From Luteimonas marina (GTDB lineage Bacteria > Pseudomonadota > Gammaproteobacteria > Xanthomonadales > Xanthomonadaceae), in contig NZ_VOHK01000006.1 in assembly GCF_007859325.1 (NCBI RefSeq), forward strand, positions 124,001 to 188,000: a DNA stretch of 64,000 nucleotides, written 5' to 3'. Each line of letters begins with the position of its first letter. The first letter of the stretch is position 1. The notes beneath the pieces were generated by a model. That model saw nothing but the letters and a program-made list of their open reading frames with translations. It searched no databases and was not told the DNA's origin. Below, piece after piece: positions 57,924-64,000 of this stretch. The position numbers were made by a program, and so were the translations under genes.

Positions 57924-60900
57924 CCCGGGCATCCTTGTCTGCGGCGAGTATCGAGGCAAACGTGCCCTCGAACACGCGCCGGGAAAACCTTCGCTCGATG
58001 AAGTCCAGCTCCGAGGACGACACCGCGTTCCATGCGCCGTCGTCGGACAGCAACTCCAGCACGTGCGCCGCGAACGCCTCCGGATCGTCGGCGTATCGCA
58101 TGAATCCCCCGGCCTCGGACAGTCCCTGCATGCCCGTGGGCGTGGTGACGCACGGAACCCCGTGGCGCATCGCCTCGAGCACCTTGCCCTTCATGCCGCC
58201 ACCGAACCGCAGCGGCGCGATCGCGACGCGGGTCGCCGCGTAGCGCCGTTCCAGTTCCTCGTCGCTGACGAATCCGGTGACTTCGATGCCGTCGCAGGCC
58301 AGCTGCAGGATTTCCGGCTTCGGATTCGAGCCCACCAGCGCGAGGCAGACATCCGCCGCCGAGGCCCGGATCAGCGGCAGTACCTGCGACACGAACCACA
58401 GCGCGGCGTCGACGTTGGGCTGGTGGGCGAAGCCCGCCACGAACAGGATCCCGGACCGGTCACGCAGGTCGCCGGGGGCCGCTTCCGGAACCGATTCGAA
58501 GCCGTAGAGCGGTGCCGTCAGCGCCCGCGCCTTGCCGCGGTTGCTGCGCAGCCAGTCGCGCACGTGGGCGGTTTCGTCCGCCGACGGGTAGACGATGACG
58601 TCGGATTTCGCCCACATCTCGTGCTCCAGCGAGCGCAGCCAGCGGGTGTCGATCGCCAGCTGGTCGGAGGGCTCGACCTTCATCTGTTCGAGCATGCGCA
58701 GGTGGTGCACGTCGTGCCCGAAGTAGACCACCCGCGATTGCGCGTGCTTGCGGACCGAGTCGATGTACTTCACCGAGATGTGCGGTCGGCTGAGGATCAC
58801 CGCGTGGAACAGGTCGCTGCGCTCGCCGATCCAGGCGTCGAACGCACCCGCGTACCCGCTGCCGTAGATCACTTCCACGCCCATGTCCTGCAGCAGGTGG
58901 ACGTAGTCGGGATCGCGATAGAGGTTGTCCGGCCAGAACCTGACGCTGTAGCCCTGGCCGACCAGCACCTCGACCATCTGGAAGATCGCGCGCGAACCGG
59001 CGTCCCGGTCCGGCTGCGGGATGTAATGGTCGACGACGAGGATCGCCTTCTTCCCGCGACTGCGGTCGCGCGCGGTTTCGACGTCGACGGCGTTCGGGGT
59101 GTGTTCGCGGGCCAGGACGGCGCCCCAGCGTTCCAGGAACTTGCGCTGGTTGACCGGTTGCCAGGATTTCACGCCGGTGGACACGTCCGTCCCGCTCGAC
59201 ACGCCTTCGTGGTGGATGACCACCGAGCGCGGCTGCAGGTAGACCTTGAGGCCCTGCTCGCGGACCCGGAACGCGAGATCTGTGTCCTCGTAGTAGGCCG
59301 GCGCGTAGCGCTCGTCGAAGCCGCCCAAGACATCGAGGAACAGCGCGCGCCGCAGCATGATCGAGGCGCCCGAAACGTAGTCGGCTTCCTTGAGGTAGTT
59401 GTACTGCGGCAGGTCGGGATCGTCGAGCCGGCCGTAGTTCCAGGCGCTGCCGTCGGACCACAGGATGCCGCCCGCTTCCTGCAGCCGGCCGTCCGGATAG
59501 ACGAGCTTGGAGCCGACGAGACCGGCATCCGGGCGCCGGTCGAAGACTTCGACCAGGCTGTCGAGCCAGCCCCGGGTGACTTCCGTGTCGTTGTTGAGGA
59601 AGTACAGGTAGTCCCCGCGCGCGAGCGTGGCCGCACGGTTGCACGAGCGCAGGAAACCGAGGTTTTCCGGGTTGTCGTGGTAGTGCAGCCCCGGAACGTC
59701 GCGCAGCGCCTGGATCGCCGCGTCGCCGGAGGCGTCCTCGACGACCAGGACTTCGTATGCGACCCGCGGGGCGTTTTCCGCGATCGAGCGCAGGCACTGG
59801 AAGGTGTGGTGCAGGTTTCCGTACGTCGGGATGATGATGGACACGACCGGATGCGGGCACGGCGGGAACGACAGTTGCTGCAGTTGCCCGGCCGACACCG
59901 GCTGTGCAACGGCCGGATCGGATGGCGAATGCGGGGCGGCAGCGGCCGCCGGCGCCGGTGCCGGATCGTGGCGCCGCAGCCACCGGCCTGCCAGGGCGCG
60001 CAGGGGCGCCAGCAGTCCGCCCTGTCCCAGCGAGGATGCCCGCAGCGAGGTGATGACGGACGGCCAGTCGCCGCGCGCGATGCGCAACGCGAAACGCAGC
60101 GGCCTGGTCAAACGCCACGAACGCGACGTCAGGATCTGCTGCATCTGCACCGATTGCGCCTGGTGCCTCGCGGAGAGGTCGCGCAGCTCCGCCTCCATCT
60201 CGCTGCGCCGGGTGGCCAGCTGCCGCAGCCCGCCGATCGCCTGCTCCAGGCTCGCGGTTTCCCCCGCATCGATCCCGGACGCATGCAGCCCGGTCGCGAC
60301 CGCTTCGCCCCATTGCGCCAGGTGGCGCTCCATCGATGCGGCGCGCTGCCCCATGGCGTCGAGCTCGGCGCTCAGCGATTGCGCCCAGCGCGTGCGCTCG
60401 TCGTATTCGGACTGCAGCTCGCCCAGACGCTGCGACAGCGATGCGCGCTCGGCGTCCAGCGATTGCGCCCAGCGCGTGCGCTCGTCGTACTCGGACTGCA
60501 GTTCGCCTAGCCGCTGCGACAGCGATGCGCGCTCGGCGTCCAGCGACTGCGCCCAGCGCGCCTGTTCGTCGTATTCGGACTGCAGTTCGCCCAGACGCTG
60601 CGACAGCGACGCGCGCTCGGCGTCCAGCGCCTCGCTCCAGCGCGTGCGTTCGTCGTATTCAGCCCGCAGCTCGGCGGCCTGTTCGATCAATGCCTGACGC
60701 TCCCGGCCCAGGGTCTCCGCCCATGCCGATCGCTCATCGAACTCCCTGCGCAGCTCCAGATGCTGCACGTCCATTTCCGCCACCCGGGCATTCAGCGCAA
60801 CGATCAGGTCGCCGCGCTGCTTCACTTCCGTATCCGCGTCCTGCAGCCGCAGCCGAGCCTGCGCAAGCTCCCTGCGCTCGCGCTCGCCAAGCCGGGCGAA

Positions 60901-61737
60901 ATCTTCCAGCGTGTCCGCATACAGGCTTTCGGCGCGCTCGAATTCCGCCCTCAGTGGCGCCAGGTCCCGCCACGGTTGGCGAGAGGAGGTCGCCGCCGCA
61001 AACATGCGCTGCACCAGGTCCCATTCGGGCGCCGGATCATCGGCATGCGCATGGTGGCGGTCGGATCGGGAAACAAAGCCCGACAGGGCGGTCCTGGCGT
61101 CCGGGGACGCCGGCGGCGGCACCAGGTCGAGGGCGGCAAAGGCGGCATCCAGGGTTTCCCCGGGGGCCTGCAGCAGCGCGTCGTAGGACAGGATGGCCCG
61201 CGGCATGCCCCGCGTGGCCGCTTCGGCTTCCAGCAGGTGCTGAATCCACAGCAGGCGCGACAGTCCCGGCGGCCAGTCGTTGCGCGCCGTCAGCGATGCA
61301 ACGACGTCGCGGGGGTGGCGCATGACGAACAGGGCCGCCGGCCGCACCCCGAGCCGCGCCAGGATCGGCTCCCAGAGGGGAAGCAGCCTGCACAGGCGGG
61401 GATCCTTGACCGCCCACAGCGGCAGTCCACCGAACTCTGCGACAAGCAGCGATTCGAGTTCCGACATCGCCCTGGACGCCTCGGGTCCGTCCTGCCACCC
61501 CTCCGGCAGGGGCCGCGGATCGTTCCATGACCGCCCCAGCGAAACCAGCAGCCGGTCGTGGATGGCGACGACGCCGGCATGCTCCCAGAATCCCTTGGGG
61601 TTGTCGCTCGCGGGCGCGAGCAGGTCTTCGCCCAGGGCAACGCCATGGAGCCGAAGCGCCCCCGCCACCGCGGACGTGCCGCTGCGGTGCATGCCGAGTA
61701 CCAGCAGCGCCCGTGGTGATGCGGAGTCTGTCGTCAT
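57916..61737 (-). CDS. Fusion: sulfotransferase - coiled coil - GT2 - GT4 glycosyltransferase
   Basis: 1273 residues from the ATG at 61737. Residues about 10-240 are a sulfotransferase-like domain ([44 protein letters not shown]). A long charged coiled coil (about 285-520) contains an exact 28-residue repeat. A GT2 domain follows at about 625-850 ([55 protein letters not shown]). A GT4-type domain runs from about 897 to the end ([36 protein letters not shown]). It likely adds several sugars and perhaps sulfate to a surface polymer. Possible upstream ATG at 61803. Confidence 0.88.
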   Translation of the reverse strand: MTTDSASPRALLVLGMHRSGTSAVAGALRLHGVALGEDLLAPASDNPKGFWEHAGVVAIHDRLLVSLGRSWNDPRPLPEGWQDGPEASRAMSELESLLVAEFGGLPLWAVKDPRLCRLLPLWEPILARLGVRPAALFVMRHPRDVVASLTARNDWPPGLSRLLWIQHLLEAEAATRGMPRAILSYDALLQAPGETLDAAFAALDLVPPPASPDARTALSGFVSRSDRHHAHADDPAPEWDLVQRMFAAATSSRQPWRDLAPLRAEFERAESLYADTLEDFARLGERERRELAQARLRLQDADTEVKQRGDLIVALNARVAEMDVQHLELRREFDERSAWAETLGRERQALIEQAAELRAEYDERTRWSEALDAERASLSQRLGELQSEYDEQARWAQSLDAERASLSQRLGELQSEYDERTRWAQSLDAERASLSQRLGELQSEYDERTRWAQSLSAELDAMGQRAASMERHLAQWGEAVATGLHASGIDAGETASLEQAIGGLRQLATRRSEMEAELRDLSARHQAQSVQMQQILTSRSWRLTRPLRFALRIARGDWPSVITSLRASSLGQGGLLAPLRALAGRWLRRHDPAPAPAAAAAPHSPSDPAVAQPVSAGQLQQLSFPPCPHPVVSIIIPTYGNLHHTFQCLRSIAENAPRVAYEVLVVEDASGDAAIQALRDVPGLHYHDNPENLGFLRSCNRAATLARGDYLYFLNNDTEVTRGWLDSLVEVFDRRPDAGLVGSKLVYPDGRLQEAGGILWSDGSAWNYGRLDDPDLPQYNYLKEADYVSGASIMLRRALFLDVLGGFDERYAPAYYEDTDLAFRVREQGLKVYLQPRSVVIHHEGVSSGTDVSTGVKSWQPVNQRKFLERWGAVLAREHTPNAVDVETARDRSRGKKAILVVDHYIPQPDRDAGSRAIFQMVEVLVGQGYSVRFWPDNLYRDPDYVHLLQDMGVEVIYGSGYAGAFDAWIGERSDLFHAVILSRPHISVKYIDSVRKHAQSRVVYFGHDVHHLRMLEQMKVEPSDQLAIDTRWLRSLEHEMWAKSDVIVYPSADETAHVRDWLRSNRGKARALTAPLYGFESVPEAAPGDLRDRSGILFVAGFAHQPNVDAALWFVSQVLPLIRASAADVCLALVGSNPKPEILQLACDGIEVTGFVSDEELERRYAATRVAIAPLRFGGGMKGKVLEAMRHGVPCVTTPTGMQGLSEAGGFMRYADDPEAFAAHVLELLSDDGAWNAVSSSELDFIERRFSRRVFEGTFASILAADKDARDA
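60373..60690 (-). repeat. 84-bp tandem repeat in the coiled-coil region
   Basis: Near-identical units start at 60373, 60457, 60541 and 60625, each exactly 84 bp (28 residues, four heptads). The unit reads [20 protein letters not shown] and ELQSEYDE; the last copy is more diverged. Changes in copy number would stay in frame. Confidence 0.9.
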
Positions 61738-61804
61738 GCGGGAGCCTTCGCTTCGCTGGTCGGTGCGCAGCGGCAAGACGCCCGCCGCGACGGAATCATG
61801 CATT

Positions 61805-62593
61805 TTAGCCGCCGCCTTCCCCCGGGGCGGGCCCGGTCCAGTCGAGACCGTACCTACGGGACTGCTCATCGAGCTCGCGCCTGAACATCCATTCATAGAA
61901 TCGCCAGCGCAGGCTGCTTCTCGGCAGGGGCGCGTAACCGCCTTCGAAGACCCGACCGTAGGCCGGCCGCGGCGGCGCTTCGATGCCGAGGAAGCGCCAG
62001 AGCCGGTCCATCACCGCATCCGGCGTCCGCGCGAGGTCTTCGTTGCGCAGGACGAGCACCTGCTCGGGCGCGAAACAGCGATACAGCACGTCCAGTTGCC
62101 GCGCATAGTCCCCGCGCAGGCGATAGCTGTGCTTGCTCAACGGCGAATCGCGTGTAACGTCGTCCCCGTGCCCTCGCAGGCGTCCACGCTCGCGCAACAG
62201 CGCCAGCCAGAAGGGCAGATGCTCGCGTCCCTTCGAACGCTCCATGTGGTACTGCGACACGGCGCGCTCGATCGGGTGGCGCAGGATCAGGATCCACTTC
62301 ATCGCCGGGTTGTAGGCCGCGATCCGGCGCACGAGGCGGGGATGCAGGATGTAGATCGGCGTGGCGTCGCCGAACAGGTCCGCCCCCGGCTCCGGCGCGA
62401 AATGCGCCGCATACCGGGCGTCGACCTCTGCCGGGCTCCAGCGCTCGTCGAACCCCGCGTCATCGAACAGGTGGGCTTCCTTGTCCAGCGGGAGCGCCAC
62501 CCGGGGATGGCAGCCCACGAACCGGGCCAACGCCGTCGTGCCGCCCTTCTGCACGCCTCCGATGACAAAGCTTACGCGCGGCGCCATCGTCAT
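61805..62593 (-). CDS. Sulfotransferase-family protein
   Basis: 262 residues. [20 protein letters not shown] is the 5'-phosphosulfate loop, [15 protein letters not shown] and [20 protein letters not shown] (3'-phosphate-binding R-x-P-x-x-R) are as in heparan-type sulfotransferases, and [20 protein letters not shown] follows. All PAPS contacts appear present. PAPS is made by the cysDNC products of this window. A possible alternative start is two codons in. Overlaps the upstream gene by four bases (ATGA). Confidence 0.85.
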   Translation of the reverse strand: MTMAPRVSFVIGGVQKGGTTALARFVGCHPRVALPLDKEAHLFDDAGFDERWSPAEVDARYAAHFAPEPGADLFGDATPIYILHPRLVRRIAAYNPAMKWILILRHPIERAVSQYHMERSKGREHLPFWLALLRERGRLRGHGDDVTRDSPLSKHSYRLRGDYARQLDVLYRCFAPEQVLVLRNEDLARTPDAVMDRLWRFLGIEAPPRPAYGRVFEGGYAPLPRSSLRWRFYEWMFRRELDEQSRRYGLDWTGPAPGEGGG

Positions 62594-63432
62594 GCCGACG
62601 TCCGCATGCGCTGCAGCAAGTCGACCACGTCCCGCTCCTGGTAGAAGCTGCGCCAGCCTCCGCAGTCCGCCAGCAGGCGATCGGCCAGCCGGCTGCACAG
62701 CGCCGCGTCGTACAGCCGGCTGGCGTTGCGTTCCTGCAGCGGGAACGGGGCCATCTCCATCCCGACGGCGTCGGCCAGCGCGGCACCTTCCGTCGCCACG
62801 ACGCCCTCGTAGGCAAGCACCCGTTCGCGGGGCAGGTACCGAAGGTAACGGGAGAACAGCCAGTCGAGGATGCGCAATTGCCGCGCGACGACATCCGCCT
62901 CCGCATCCAATGCCCGGGCCAGCGCGGGGTCCAGTTGCTCTCCCGCGGGAAGGCGTCCGTGGGTCACCGGAAGGTCGACCGAATGCCAGGAGGCCAGCAC
63001 GGCCAGCGGATTGCGCACGATGGCCCAGGTCTCGAAGCCTGCCGCCAGTTCCGGCAGCAGGGCAGTGAACGCCGCATTGTGCTTGATCACCAGGTTGAAT
63101 CCGGCGGACAGGGGCTTGTCCGGCCGGATCCGGCCCAGCGCCACCCGGTGGCGCCGGCGACCGTCGGCATCGGTCTCGCTCGAGAACGGGTTGTCCGGCA
63201 CCTCGCCGTCCACCTGCTGGCTCCAAGCAGTTCCATCGCTCAACAGCGAGGCCCTCGCATCGGCGAAGAACCGCGCCACCTGGCCAAGCGCCTGCGCACG
63301 TATCGCGGACAGCGCAGTGACGTCCATCGGCTCGAACAGCGCGACCGTATCCGTCGCCTGCCCCAGCATCCTGCAGCACAGCGTGGTCCCCGAGCGCGGC
63401 ACGCCGGTCAAGGCGATATTGCGCGCGCTCAT
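62590..63432 (-). CDS. Sulfotransferase-family protein (second)
   Basis: 280 residues from the ATG overlapping the upstream stop. NIALTGVPRSGTTLCCRMLG is the PAPS-binding loop and FETWAIVRNPLAVLASWHSV carries the R-N-P version of the second site. YEGVVATEGAALADAVGMEM resembles the family's C-terminal helix region. It differs clearly from the neighbouring sulfotransferase. It may modify a sugar or serve another step of the surface polymer; the substrate is not readable. Confidence 0.82.
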   Translation of the reverse strand: MSARNIALTGVPRSGTTLCCRMLGQATDTVALFEPMDVTALSAIRAQALGQVARFFADARASLLSDGTAWSQQVDGEVPDNPFSSETDADGRRRHRVALGRIRPDKPLSAGFNLVIKHNAAFTALLPELAAGFETWAIVRNPLAVLASWHSVDLPVTHGRLPAGEQLDPALARALDAEADVVARQLRILDWLFSRYLRYLPRERVLAYEGVVATEGAALADAVGMEMAPFPLQERNASRLYDAALCSRLADRLLADCGGWRSFYQERDVVDLLQRMRTSA

Positions 63433-64000
63433 GCGACGACCTCGTCGAGCAGTCCCGCGAAGGCGGCCCTTTCCGCCGCGAGCGAGTGCCGGGCCACCGT
63501 CTCGAAGCCGTTTTGCCGCAAGCGCGCGCGCAGCGGCCGATCGCGCAGCCGCAGGACTGCCGCAGCAAGCGCATCGGGATCCGGCGGCGGCATCAGGCAG
63601 TTCCAGCCATCGCGCGCATACTCGCCGCTTCCTCCGCAGGGCGGCATGACCAGCGAACGCCCGAGCGCCAGCGCCTCCAGGCCCGGCAGGAAAAACCCTT
63701 CGGTCGGATGCGGCAGGGCCACCACGGTTTCGGCCTCCGCCATCGCGGCCAAGAAGGCGTCGCGCGGCATCCAGCCCGCTTCCAGCCTCACGCTGCATCC
63801 GGCGTCGGACAGCATGCCTGCAAGCGCCAGCCCGAGCCCCGGGTTCTTCAGGGCGCCGATGAACACGCCGGCGCCTTCCTGTTCGCCCGCCTGCCTGGAC
63901 ACCGTGAGATCGAGCCCCGCCGGGATCACCCGGACCGGGCCGACGACGTCGCCCGTGGACACGATCGCATCCGCCACGGCCCGGCCGACGCAGATCCGCC
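63429..64000 (-). CDS. GT4-family glycosyltransferase, C-terminal part
   Basis: The frame is open to the right edge (RICVGRAVADAIVSTGDVVG continues beyond it), so the gene's 5' part is missing; about 190 residues are visible. The Rossmann-like C-terminal lobe of GT-B enzymes is seen: VFIGALKNPGLGLALAGMLS, VVALPHPTEGFFLPGLEALA (E-G-F-x-x-x-x-x-E donor-binding motif) and CGGSGEYARDGWNCLMPPPD. It is the promoter-proximal gene of the minus-strand run visible here. The stop overlaps the next start by four bases. Confidence 0.85.
   Translation of the reverse strand, partial: RICVGRAVADAIVSTGDVVGPVRVIPAGLDLTVSRQAGEQEGAGVFIGALKNPGLGLALAGMLSDAGCSVRLEAGWMPRDAFLAAMAEAETVVALPHPTEGFFLPGLEALALGRSLVMPPCGGSGEYARDGWNCLMPPPDPDALAAAVLRLRDRPLRARLRQNGFETVARHSLAAERAAFAGLLDEVVA

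Overview
The window is about 64 kb of very GC-rich DNA with tightly packed genes. Gene content and order point to the gammaproteobacterial family Xanthomonadaceae/Lysobacteraceae (Lysobacter/Luteimonas-like). The evidence is a sufR-sufB-sufC-sufD-sufS cluster, a divergent cysDNC / cysJIH sulfate-assimilation locus, a lysine-rich HU variant, and an etfBA operon bordering a glycan gene cluster. In Xanthomonas the lipopolysaccharide O-antigen (lps) locus is known to lie between etfA and metB, so the glycan genes after etfA are read here as the lps locus. No rRNA, tRNA, CRISPR array or intact transposase gene was seen.

Layout. (1) 1-14.4 kb: a PhzF-like fragment, an exported amidohydrolase, a glycine-zipper protein, an alpha/beta hydrolase with an OsmC peroxide reductase, a divergent EF-G paralogue, a KA-rich HU protein, several small envelope proteins, a DUF5916 outer-membrane protein and a SET-domain lysine methyltransferase. 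(2) 14.5-22.4 kb: a cytochrome c and the SUF iron-sulfur assembly operon ending in a GNAT acetyltransferase and a Rieske ferredoxin; a small-protein/nucleotidyltransferase pair sits between sufB and sufC. (3) 22.5-30.3 kb: a probably Fur-controlled iron module made of a TonB receptor, a PepSY membrane protein, DUF2271, DUF4198, ApbE flavin transferase and a membrane-anchored CysJ-like reductase. (4) 30.4-33.7 kb: HutD-like protein, ComEA-like protein, M20 peptidase and GlsB-like membrane protein. (5) 33.7-41.0 kb: assimilatory sulfate reduction (cysD, a cysN-cysC fusion, cysJ, cysI, cysH). (6) 41.4-45.3 kb: an FG-GAP metalloprotease lipoprotein and a 3-ketoacid CoA-transferase. (7) 45.3-64 kb: surface-glycan genes on both sides of etfBA. 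They include glycosyltransferases, SAM methyltransferases, an acetyltransferase, GtrA, sulfotransferases, a membrane glycosyltransferase, a 1273-residue sulfotransferase-coiled-coil-GT2-GT4 fusion, and an acyltransferase pseudogene.

Four families of dispersed inverted repeats occupy many of the intergenic gaps. Two copies interact with coding sequence in the suf operon: one lies inside a start/stop-coupled reading frame bridging sufC and sufD, and one is read in frame as the N-terminus of SufS. The most striking variable elements are a 15-base G homopolymer near the start of an lps methyltransferase gene (candidate phase-variation switch), an 84-bp tandem repeat in the coiled coil of the large glycosyltransferase, and an unnamed two-cysteine beta-rich domain that recurs in three proteins of the glycan region.
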